Assembly: GCF_000685865.1 (NCBI RefSeq)
Contig: NZ_JMKS01000003.1
Span: 1,178,001 to 1,242,000 of the forward strand
Direction of reading: 5' to 3'
From: Exiguobacterium antarcticum DSM 14480
GTDB lineage: Bacteria > Bacillota > Bacilli > Exiguobacteriales > Exiguobacteriaceae
DNA length: 64,000 nt
Shown piece by piece: positions 15,466 through 23,211 of this stretch (positions within the stretch are counted from its first letter, which is position 1; every line of letters begins with the position of its first letter). A program made the position numbers and the translations under genes. Under the pieces are notes generated by a model that ran no database searches, was not told the origin of the DNA, and was given only the letters and a program-made list of their open reading frames with translations.

Positions 15466-16359
15466 ATGACAAACGAAAAACGTACGGATAAGCAAAAAAA
15501 GAATTTTGTAAAACGCGGTCTCGCTTCAATCGCCATCACAGGAACGGTGTTAACAGGTGCCGGAGCCTTCTTACTATTCACCGGTCCAGGACACAATCTC
15601 GTCAATTCAACGGTCACGACTTCCGGGCAAGTCGAACAGAAAGTCGAAGCGGCTTCGACAAAAGTCTCGAGCAACGTCAAACAATCACTTCCGAGCGCGT
15701 TTCGTGAGGACGATCAAGAAGTGGAAGGAACGTTAAAAGAAGTATCTGATACATCAGTGACACTCACACAAAATGGTTCGGATCAGTCGTATTCGTTTGC
15801 CTCATCTGCTGACATCGAACAAGCTAAGGCTGGTGACTGGATTCAACTTGAGCTCACGCAAGATGGTCTTGTCCGTGAACTCGAACGGGAAGAGGATCGT
15901 GATGGTCGAGATGACGATTCATCCGACGATGACCGCAATGAAGTCACCGGTGTCGTCAAAGAACTGTCCAATGAACAAATCGTTTTGACTCAAAATGGTT
16001 CGGATCAAACGTACCGTTTCATCGAGCGAGCAGAGATCGACCAAGCGCAAGCCGGTGACAACGTCAAACTTGAACTGACTCAAAACGGTCTCGTCCGAGA
16101 GCTCGACCGGGAAGATGCAAATGATCGAGACGACCGGAACGATGACCGTCAAGAAGACGATGCAGCTGAAGACCAAGACATCCGTGGTGCATTGGTCCGT
16201 GTGACGGACACACAAGTCGTCATTGAACAAAACGGTAAAAACGTGACGTTTGAACGTGCGCAAAACATGGAACAGGATAATGATGTACAGGTTGATTCAC
16301 AAGTCGAACTTGAGTTGAACGGATCTAAGCAAGTGACAGAAATCGACGAACAGTCGTAA
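15466..16359 (+). CDS. Membrane-anchored acidic protein with three beta-type repeats, linked to a two-component system
   Basis: A 297-residue protein from the ATG after GAGGAGG (15452); the longer frame from 15271 is rejected. A basic N-terminus and one hydrophobic helix (about 21-41) act as an anchor or uncleaved signal. The outer part holds three repeats of about 65-70 residues, separated by very acidic Asp/Arg/Glu linkers. Repeats 1 and 2 share LTQNGSDQ and LVRELxRE; repeat 3 is shorter (VVIEQNGKNVTFE). The strands-plus-hairpins pattern resembles small OB-like domains of the DUF5666 type. It lies 11 bases before a response regulator gene, so it may be a sensor or target of that system. No known function. 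Confidence 0.7.
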   Translation: MTNEKRTDKQKKNFVKRGLASIAITGTVLTGAGAFLLFTGPGHNLVNSTVTTSGQVEQKVEAASTKVSSNVKQSLPSAFREDDQEVEGTLKEVSDTSVTLTQNGSDQSYSFASSADIEQAKAGDWIQLELTQDGLVRELEREEDRDGRDDDSSDDDRNEVTGVVKELSNEQIVLTQNGSDQTYRFIERAEIDQAQAGDNVKLELTQNGLVRELDREDANDRDDRNDDRQEDDAAEDQDIRGALVRVTDTQVVIEQNGKNVTFERAQNMEQDNDVQVDSQVELELNGSKQVTEIDEQS

Positions 16360-16370
16360 GGAGGAAGTCT

Positions 16371-17054
16371 ATGGCACCGACCATCTTAATCGTCGAGGAC
16401 GATTCGAAAATCGCCCGCCTACTTGAACTGGAGTTAAACCACGCTGGATACGCGACGCAGGTCGCCTTCAACGGTAAAGATGGCTTAGTAGCTGCTGAGA
16501 ACGACATCGATCTCGTCTTACTTGACGTGATGATGCCGGAGCTCAGCGGCTTCGAGGTGCTTCGACGGCTTCGCGGAAAAGGTAATCCGGTTCCCGTCAT
16601 CTTATTGACGGCACGAGGCGAAGTGTATGACAAGGTTGCTGGTCTTGATCTCGGCGCCAATGATTATGTGACGAAACCGTTTGAAATCGAAGAATTGTTG
16701 GCCCGGATCCGGGCCTTACTCCGCTTGACGACACGTGCCGCCGTCGAATCCAATCAGTTGCATTATGCCGATGTCTTACTGGATTTGGACCGGCATGAAG
16801 CGTTTCGCAACGACGTCCCACTTGATTTGACTCCGCGCGAATTTGATTTGTTATCCTACTTGATGGAAAACAAGGAACACGTTCTGACGCGCGAACAAAT
16901 TCTGAACCGTGTCTGGGGGTATGATTATTTCGGTGAAACGAATATCGTCGACGTCTACATTCGCTATTTACGTAAAAAAATCGATCGCAGTCGATCGCCT
17001 CTGATCCAGACGGTTCGTGGAATCGGCTATGTCTTAAGGGAGGAAACAGGATGA
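16371..17054 (+). CDS. OmpR-family response regulator
   Basis: A 227-residue regulator. The receiver domain has the acidic pair at 10-11, phosphoacceptor Asp52 in LLDVMMPELSG, and Lys in VTKPFE. The C-terminal winged helix shows LTPREFDLLSYLMENKEHVLTREQIL and VDVYIRYLRKKID. It should bind direct repeats in promoters when phosphorylated by the histidine kinase encoded immediately downstream, with which it overlaps by ATGA. GGAGG precedes the start. Confidence 0.9.
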   Translation: MAPTILIVEDDSKIARLLELELNHAGYATQVAFNGKDGLVAAENDIDLVLLDVMMPELSGFEVLRRLRGKGNPVPVILLTARGEVYDKVAGLDLGANDYVTKPFEIEELLARIRALLRLTTRAAVESNQLHYADVLLDLDRHEAFRNDVPLDLTPREFDLLSYLMENKEHVLTREQILNRVWGYDYFGETNIVDVYIRYLRKKIDRSRSPLIQTVRGIGYVLREETG

Positions 17055-18316
17055 AGTTACGGACAAAATTGGCGTTATCGGTCACGCTGTTTACGACGCT
17101 TCTGTTACTCCTGTCCTTTTTAGTCGTCACTTACGTCGTCCGGGATCATCTGATCGAATCTCGATTCACCCAACTCGAGCAGGCAGAAGAGCTGATGGAG
17201 GATGATTCCTCGACCCGTGCCTTGCTGACATTACATGAAGACTCTGTTGTTTTGTCACGCGTTGATGGACGTTGGGTCATCACGAACGATGAAGAGGATG
17301 ATGATTCTGCCACGGTCAATGGAGACGTCCAGGCGCGTGATCTTCCCGGAATTCCGACGACACGAGACGAACCGTTTAAATCTGGAAACTGGTTTGGTGT
17401 TGTCCACCAAGATCAAGCCTATCTGTTTGAAGATGATACGGTCGATGATACGATTTCAACCTTGATCTTCGCCTTCTCGATCGTCTTGCTCGTCGCTCTC
17501 ATCATCGCCTTTCTCAGCAGTTTCTTTATTGCCTATCAGACGTTACGCCCACTTCGTCAACTCAGTCAGACGATGGAACGGATTTCTGACTCGGGCACAC
17601 TCGAGACCGTTCCGGAACAACAAAATGATGAAATCGGCCAACTTGGTAAAGTCTTTAACCGGATGATCGGACGGGTCGATCAAACGATGGAGCAGCAACG
17701 GCAGTTCGTCGCCGACGTCTCCCATGAGATGAAGACGCCGCTGACCGTGATTGAAGGATACGCGAAATTACTGAAACGCTGGGGCAAAACGAATCCGGAT
17801 GTCCTGGAGGAATCGATCAGTAACATCCTGAACGAAACGCATACGATGCGGAGCGGACTGATCGAGCCAATGCTCGAATTGTCACGACTCGGATACGGAG
17901 AAACGACGACGGAAACCATTGATCTCAAACAACTGGGAACGGAAGTCGCTGACCGGATGCACCATGCGTATGCGGTCGACCTTCGAGTTGATGCAACCGG
18001 TACCGTCATCGCGAACCACGAAGCACTCGTCCGTATTTTGACGATCTTCATCGACAATGCGATTAAATATGCGAAGGATCCAGAACTCCATCTCCGACCG
18101 GACCGCTTAGAAGTTCGTGATCGCGGAACGAACTTATCTGCTGAACAACGGAAACGTCTGTTTGATCGATTTTACCGGCTGGATGAAGCACGCGACCGCT
18201 CTGGCAGCGGTCTTGGACTTTCGATTGCCGCCGCGTTAGCGGAGCACCATCATCTATCCGTCGGAAGTGAAGCACGTTCTGGCGGTGGAAGTTGTTTCTA
18301 CATTACGTTCCATTGA
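17051..18316 (+). CDS. Membrane sensor histidine kinase
   Basis: A 421-residue HAMP-type kinase: first membrane helix 7-30, an extracytoplasmic sensor of about 105 residues with a strongly acidic run (NDEEDDDSATVNGD), second helix about 137-161, HAMP, then DHp with phospho-His225 in DVSHEMKTPL and an ATPase domain (IDNAIKYA, VRDRG, GSGLGLSIAA). The G1 box is short (DRGTNLS) but the other boxes are intact. The acidic sensor could bind cations or basic peptides. Cognate to the upstream regulator by overlap. Confidence 0.9.
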   Translation: MKLRTKLALSVTLFTTLLLLLSFLVVTYVVRDHLIESRFTQLEQAEELMEDDSSTRALLTLHEDSVVLSRVDGRWVITNDEEDDDSATVNGDVQARDLPGIPTTRDEPFKSGNWFGVVHQDQAYLFEDDTVDDTISTLIFAFSIVLLVALIIAFLSSFFIAYQTLRPLRQLSQTMERISDSGTLETVPEQQNDEIGQLGKVFNRMIGRVDQTMEQQRQFVADVSHEMKTPLTVIEGYAKLLKRWGKTNPDVLEESISNILNETHTMRSGLIEPMLELSRLGYGETTTETIDLKQLGTEVADRMHHAYAVDLRVDATGTVIANHEALVRILTIFIDNAIKYAKDPELHLRPDRLEVRDRGTNLSAEQRKRLFDRFYRLDEARDRSGSGLGLSIAAALAEHHHLSVGSEARSGGGSCFYITFH

Positions 18317-18394
18317 CACCTGAAACGAAACTTTCCTTTGTCATTTAGCGTACACTAGAGGTAGTAGTCAGATGATGAAGGAAGGTTATGAACG

Positions 18395-19474
18395 ATGGAT
18401 AAAAAACGCTGGGGAGGCCTAGCCGTCGCAGGTGCATTTTTGCTTTCGAAAGGTAAAGTCCTACTCGCTCTCTTAAAGTTCTCTAAATTTGGCGGAACGT
18501 TAATCTCGTTCGGCATTTCGTTATTGTTTTATGCACAAATTTTTGGCGTCTGGTTTGGTATCGGTTTGCTGTACCTCCTGTTCATTCACGAGATGGGGCA
18601 CTTAGCTGCTGCAAAACGGCTTGGCTTCAAGACGGGACCGGCGATTTTTATTCCGTTCATGGGTGCTGTCATCGGTATCAAGGATACGTTCCGGACACCA
18701 AAACAAGAAGCGATTTTAGCTTACGGAGGTCCGCTTGCCGGATTACTGTCCCTGATTCCGCTTTTGATTGGTTATGCGTTGACGGGAAACGAGTTTTGGC
18801 TCGTCATTTTCCACTTGGGGGCTTTGTTGAACCTGTTCAACCTGTTGCCGGTCAGTCCGCTTGACGGTGGACGGATTTTAGCTGGTCTGCCGATCGTCGT
18901 CTGGGTAGCGGGTCTCGCTGCACTGATTGCCTACGGCATCACGCATTTCAGCATCATCCTGTTACTCATCGCCTTCTTAGGCGGCAGTGCCGTCTGGAAA
19001 CGATACCGTTTCGCGAAACAATACGAAGACAATAAATCCGTCCTGATGTTGTATCGTGCCGCCCGCAGTCGTGTCCTTCAAGCGAAAGTCGAGCAGGAAC
19101 AACTGGCGGCAACGGAAACGGCTGCCGAACCGACAATCGATGAAATCGACGACACACCGAGTTCCACGTATGACCCGATTGCCTGGTCACTCCGGCACGA
19201 TCTCCAAGATTTACGTAGTGCCAGTCCGGAAGAAGCAAAAAGTGCTGCTGACGACTTGTTACGTTATCAATATGATTCCGCCAATGACTATGATGCGTTA
19301 CTACGCCGGCTTGATCAACGGATCGAACCATTGATCGAAGCTGAAAAATCGGTCGAATATCATCAGATGCCGAAAAAACAACAGACAATTACGTTAGTCG
19401 CTTACTTGGCGCTTGGCGCAATTCTCTTCATTGCCTTTGAATACTCAAAAGGATATCTTCCGACTCCGTCTTAA
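18395..19474 (+). CDS. Site-2-protease-like M50 family membrane metallopeptidase
   Basis: A 359-residue protein with about six hydrophobic segments in the first 200 residues. The zinc motif HEMGH is at 65-69, and the third ligand is in LDGG (156-159, context NLLPVSPLDGGR); both are intact. The C-terminal 140 residues are a cytoplasmic, charged helical region with one final hydrophobic segment (TLVAYLALGAILFIAFEYS). Members cleave membrane-embedded substrates such as anti-sigma factors. It lies 78 bases after the kinase gene and could act on the envelope signalling system, but no anti-sigma gene is nearby. Confidence 0.8.
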   Translation: MDKKRWGGLAVAGAFLLSKGKVLLALLKFSKFGGTLISFGISLLFYAQIFGVWFGIGLLYLLFIHEMGHLAAAKRLGFKTGPAIFIPFMGAVIGIKDTFRTPKQEAILAYGGPLAGLLSLIPLLIGYALTGNEFWLVIFHLGALLNLFNLLPVSPLDGGRILAGLPIVVWVAGLAALIAYGITHFSIILLLIAFLGGSAVWKRYRFAKQYEDNKSVLMLYRAARSRVLQAKVEQEQLAATETAAEPTIDEIDDTPSSTYDPIAWSLRHDLQDLRSASPEEAKSAADDLLRYQYDSANDYDALLRRLDQRIEPLIEAEKSVEYHQMPKKQQTITLVAYLALGAILFIAFEYSKGYLPTPS

Positions 19475-19494
19475 AAAGCAACTCTGTGAAACAG

Positions 19495-19527
19495 GCATTC
19501 CTCCAGTTGTGGGTGGGATGCTTTTTT
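19495..19527 (+). terminator. Terminator after the M50 peptidase gene
   Basis: GCATTCCTCC pairs with GGTGGGATGC across a short loop and is followed by TTTTTT. Confidence 0.8.
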
Positions 19528-19643
19528 GGATAAAAAAATCATTTTGCACATTGCCTGATTCGATTGCTTGCATCCGTTCATCGAAGCGACTAATCTGAAT
19601 GAAAATCAATCTACCTGTTTTAAAAAAAGGAGGCTCTCCTCAT

Positions 19644-21035
19644 ATGATGAATAAAAATACAGCCCGACTAGGAGAAGCACCCATTAATAAACTTCTGATC
19701 GGGCTGTCGCTGCCGGCGATGATTGGTATGCTCGTGACAGCACTTTACAATATCGTCGATACGATTTTTGTGGCCCAAGGCATCGGGACTGTTGCCGTCG
19801 CTGCCGTCGGAATCGCCTTTCCCGTCCAGCTCGTCTTGATGGCGATCTCCAATTCGGTCGGAATCGGTGGGGCGGCAATTGCTTCCCAGCGGCTTGGTCA
19901 AAAAAATCTGGATGGTGCGAGTCGCGCCTATGCCAACGTCTTGATGGTTGTCTTCGTCGTCAGTATGCTCGCGATCGTAGCTGCCTTCATCTTCGTTGAA
20001 CCGTTATTGCGTCTGTTCGGAGCGACACCTGAAATCATGCCGTACAGCATCGACTTCTTACGTGTCCTGTTACTCGGGTCCCCGTTCTTCATGCTGACGA
20101 TGGCATCAAGCGCCATGTTGCGGGCGGAAGGCCGCGCCAGTTATCAGATGCGTGTCATGCTGACGACGGTCGCCATCAATATCGTCTTGACGCCACTGTT
20201 TATCTTCGGACTCGACTGGGGGATTCAAGGAGCAGCACTCGGGACGGTCGTCGCCCAAATCGTTGGTTCCGTCTTGATTTTCCGGTTCTTTTTCACAAAG
20301 GCAAAAAAGACGAGTTTGATATTGAATCGAGAAGCATTCCGCTTTGATCCGAAACTGGTTGTCCGGATGGGTCAAATCGGATCATCCTCTTTCATCATGC
20401 AAGTCTCGCAGTCCGTTTTGTTCATCACGGTCAATCATATGTTGGTTCGCTATGGCGGGACGACGGAACTGGCGACATTTGCCGTCATCAATAAATTCAT
20501 GGCACTGGTCGGCATGCCGATCATGGGGATTGTCCAAGGGATGCAGCCGATTGTCGGCTACAATTTCGGATCAAAACAGTTTGACCGGATGTCACAAGCC
20601 ATCAAACTGGCCATCCGCTACGGCTTGACGTTATCGATCACGCTCTGGCTGTTGATTCAACTGTTCCCCCGTTTTTGGGTCGGGATGTTCACGGAAGATA
20701 CGACGTTACTTAACGACGGTTCGACGGCGATGCGGATTCTTTTTGCGATTTCGTTTGTCTATGGCATTCAGATGATCATCAACGGGATGTATCAATCGCT
20801 CGCCAAGGCCCGGGTCGCCTTGTTCCTGTCCCTCTCTCGGCAAACGTTATACACGATTCCACTCGTCTTGATCTTGCCCCTCTTTTTCGGAGTGCAAGGG
20901 GTCTGGTTCGCTTTCCCGATCGCCGATCTGATGGCCGTCTTGACCGCCGTCGTGTTTGCCTATCGTGACCGGATCATGCTCTTTAAACCGGACGAATACG
21001 CGGAACCGGAAGCAAAAGCCATTCAAGCAAAATAA
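19644..21035 (+). CDS. MATE-family multidrug/sodium antiporter
   Basis: A 463-residue protein with twelve predicted membrane segments in two homologous halves. Diagnostic stretches include LSLPAMIGMLVTALYNIVDT at the N-terminus, AMLRAEG in the first half, and GIVQGMQPIVGYNFGS in the second half, which places it near the MepA-like group. It should export cationic drugs or metabolites using an ion gradient. The frame opens at 19599, but AAAGGAGG at 19627 fits the ATG at 19644 (or 19647). Monocistronic. Confidence 0.9.
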   Translation: MMNKNTARLGEAPINKLLIGLSLPAMIGMLVTALYNIVDTIFVAQGIGTVAVAAVGIAFPVQLVLMAISNSVGIGGAAIASQRLGQKNLDGASRAYANVLMVVFVVSMLAIVAAFIFVEPLLRLFGATPEIMPYSIDFLRVLLLGSPFFMLTMASSAMLRAEGRASYQMRVMLTTVAINIVLTPLFIFGLDWGIQGAALGTVVAQIVGSVLIFRFFFTKAKKTSLILNREAFRFDPKLVVRMGQIGSSSFIMQVSQSVLFITVNHMLVRYGGTTELATFAVINKFMALVGMPIMGIVQGMQPIVGYNFGSKQFDRMSQAIKLAIRYGLTLSITLWLLIQLFPRFWVGMFTEDTTLLNDGSTAMRILFAISFVYGIQMIINGMYQSLAKARVALFLSLSRQTLYTIPLVLILPLFFGVQGVWFAFPIADLMAVLTAVVFAYRDRIMLFKPDEYAEPEAKAIQAK

Positions 21036-21077
21036 CCAACAACCCGTTAACCTACACGTTGACGGGTTGTTGGTTAT
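21032..21077. terminator. Long hairpin after the MATE gene
   Basis: Perfect 16-bp arms ATAACCAACAACCCGT (21032-21047) and ACGGGTTGTTGGTTAT (21062-21077) overlapping the stop codon. The T tract is weak, so termination efficiency is uncertain. Confidence 0.65.
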
Positions 21078-21144
21078 GTTTATCAAAAGGCGAACATGCA
21101 TTCCGAAGCGAAATACGGTATGCTGTTAAAAAAGGAGGGATGGT

Positions 21145-21720
21145 ATGCCACAACCGTATACACTCGCGATTGATTTTGAAACGGCCAATCGGAACAGCCG
21201 CAGCATCTGTGCCTTCGGATGGTCTGTTTTATCCGCGGGACGAGTCGTGACGAGCCAACAAGTCTTAATCAATCCGGAGGAAGATTTTGATGCCGGCAAC
21301 ATCCGGGTCCACGGCATTCGACCGAGTAACGTTTGGGATGCGCCGGCCTTACCGGAAGCAATGGCAACACACGGCCTATTTGAATTGATTGAGAACGCAG
21401 AGCTTGTCGTCGCCCACAACGCCTCGTTCGATATGGGTGCACTCCAAAAAGCGATTCAAAAGTACGACTTGTATCAAATGCCGTCTTTTCAGTACGGCTG
21501 TACGGTCAAGTTATCCCGCAAACTGTATCCGTGGTTGCCGAACCACAAGTTAAATACGATGGCGGAGTTTTTAAATGTCTCGTTTAAGCACCATGATGCC
21601 AAAGAAGATGCCTACATCTGTGCCTTGTTGCTGCAGGATATGCTGGACCGGACAAATATCGAACATCCGGTCGAATTGCATCGCTTTTGTGGTGTCCGGA
21701 TGGGCGAAGTCGCCTACTAA
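21145..21720 (+). CDS. DEDDh 3'-5' exonuclease (DNA polymerase III epsilon-like)
   Basis: A 191-residue exonuclease domain protein. The acidic catalytic residues are visible: Asp10 and Glu12 in AIDFETA, Asp in AHNASFD, and the His/Asp pair in HHDAKEDA. It is a stand-alone domain with no polymerase or helicase attached. AAAGGAGG precedes the ATG. It probably trims DNA or RNA 3' ends during repair or turnover; replication proofreading is less likely for this Gram-positive, where PolC carries its own exonuclease. Confidence 0.85.
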   Translation: MPQPYTLAIDFETANRNSRSICAFGWSVLSAGRVVTSQQVLINPEEDFDAGNIRVHGIRPSNVWDAPALPEAMATHGLFELIENAELVVAHNASFDMGALQKAIQKYDLYQMPSFQYGCTVKLSRKLYPWLPNHKLNTMAEFLNVSFKHHDAKEDAYICALLLQDMLDRTNIEHPVELHRFCGVRMGEVAY

Positions 21721-21754
21721 TAAAGCTTTTTACTCTGGGATGACTTATATCCTC

Positions 21755-21880
21755 ACGCGACGACTCCTGCAGAAAAGAATCGTTTGTTCGCTCGAAATCG
21801 CTTCCTAGGGAAAAACAAGCAGGAGCGACCCTGCAGCGAAGCGAAGAGGCGCGATGCTTGTCCCAGGAAAACGATTCGAG
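21755..21880 (+). repeat. Intergenic repeat, copy 3
   Basis: Starts with GCGACGACTCCTGCAGAAAA, the same head as the copies at 10188, 10368 and 43469. Inverted arms GAATCGTTT (21777-21785) and AAACGATTC (21869-21877) enclose a second pairing of ACAAGC with GCTTGT around a GC-rich core. No gene is credible between 21721 and 21995. Confidence 0.65.
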
Positions 21881-21938
21881 GCGAAAAAAAACGATTCTTC
21901 TCGTTTAAGAGAAAAATCGCATTTTGTCTTCAGTCTGA

Positions 21939-21967
21939 GGTGGCAGATTTGAAATCTGCCACCTTTT
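21939..21967 (+). terminator. Hairpin terminator after the exonuclease region
   Basis: GGTGGCAGATTT (21939-21950) and AAATCTGCCACC (21952-21963) pair perfectly and are followed by TTTT on the plus strand. Confidence 0.75.
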
Positions 21968-21995
21968 AAGTCGACTTTTTTAGTCTTTTTATCGT

Positions 21996-23111
21996 TTATT
22001 TCGTTGTTTGTTTGATCGGGAACCAGCCCGGACGACCTGTAATTCCAGCCCAGAGTGCATCCGGTACGACAAGTTCTGCTTGTGTCGACGGATCAAGTTC
22101 AGTCCGGATCGAATCCGTTTCGCCCGCTTCGACTTTTTCGACCCATTTCGGTTCCATGATCAACTCACGACCAAGGGCGACGAGTGGCACGACTTCAAGC
22201 GAACGCTCGACTTCTTCCGGTGTATGGAGTGAACCGACACCGATGACAGGAACCTGTTGCCCTACACGCTCTTGCACAAGGCTGATCGGTGAACGAGTTT
22301 CGTTTTGATCACGAATCGATCCAGCAAAGAAGTCCATGACCGACACATGCAAGTAGTCGAGGTCTTTTTTCGCAAGTGCGTCGACGAGTTGCATCGTGTC
22401 GTCTAGTGTAATCCCTGGGTTTTCGACTTCTTCTGGTGAGAAGCGGTAACCGACGATGAACGACGGATCTTGTTTTGCGACAGCTTCGACCGCATCGACG
22501 ACTGCGAGTGGGAACGCAAGGCGTTTTTCGAGACTGCCCCCCCATTTGTCGTCACGACGGTTTGAATGCGGTGAGACGAATTGTTGAATTAAGTACGTAT
22601 TCGCACCATGAATCTCCACTCCATCAAAGCCGGCTTCCATCGCGCGACGTGTTGCTTGACCAAACGCCTCGATGATGGCTTCGACTTCTTCCGCTTCAAG
22701 TGCCCGCGGTGTCATTGCGCCTTCACGTTCTGGTGCAACGGCACTCGCACTGACTGTTTGTCCACCGACGAGTTCTGGCGGTGCCATACGACCGGCATGG
22801 AAAATTTGCAGAATTGCTTTTGCGCCTTGATCTTGAATCGTTGTTGCGAGACGTTTTAAGCTCGGAATCAATTCGTCGCGCTCTGCCCCAAATTCATTCG
22901 GGAATCCTTGACCGTCTGCCGTGACGTTGGCACACGCTGTGATGACAGCACCGACACCACCTGAACGTTCTGCATAATAAGCGAGTTCCGCTTCCGAGAC
23001 CTCACCGTTTTCTTCAGCCGCATAGTTCGTCATCGGCGCCATCATGATCCGGTTCTTTAGAGTCACTCCGTTTGGAAGTGTAAACGTATCAAACATCTTT
23101 TTAGTAGCCAT
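21996..23111 (-). CDS. NADH:flavin oxidoreductase / old yellow enzyme family
   Basis: A 371-residue FMN TIM-barrel protein. Features include KNRIMMAPMTNYA at the N-terminus, LQIFHAGR, FDGVEIHGANTYLIQQFVSPHSNRRDD (the substrate His-x-x-Asn pair), and ALGRELIMEPKWVEK in the phosphate-binding region. It should reduce activated C=C bonds with NAD(P)H, perhaps for detoxification. AGGAGG is nine bases before the ATG at 23111. It resembles B. subtilis YqiG more than YqjM by eye. Single-gene unit. Confidence 0.85.
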   Translation of the reverse strand: MATKKMFDTFTLPNGVTLKNRIMMAPMTNYAAEENGEVSEAELAYYAERSGGVGAVITACANVTADGQGFPNEFGAERDELIPSLKRLATTIQDQGAKAILQIFHAGRMAPPELVGGQTVSASAVAPEREGAMTPRALEAEEVEAIIEAFGQATRRAMEAGFDGVEIHGANTYLIQQFVSPHSNRRDDKWGGSLEKRLAFPLAVVDAVEAVAKQDPSFIVGYRFSPEEVENPGITLDDTMQLVDALAKKDLDYLHVSVMDFFAGSIRDQNETRSPISLVQERVGQQVPVIGVGSLHTPEEVERSLEVVPLVALGRELIMEPKWVEKVEAGETDSIRTELDPSTQAELVVPDALWAGITGRPGWFPIKQTTK

Positions 23112-23211
23112 TAAAGCATATCCTCCTCTGAAATCTTAACTTGAATATCGTCAGTATACGCCCGTGTTCCGTCAAATGACTAATGATGTGCCTAGCCGAT
23201 GCTCAGCCAGA

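Noticed and set aside
14937-15680. 247-residue frame on the minus strand over maa and the repeat protein
   Set aside because: It is low-complexity arginine/aspartate-rich read-through opposite two supported genes, with no ribosome site.
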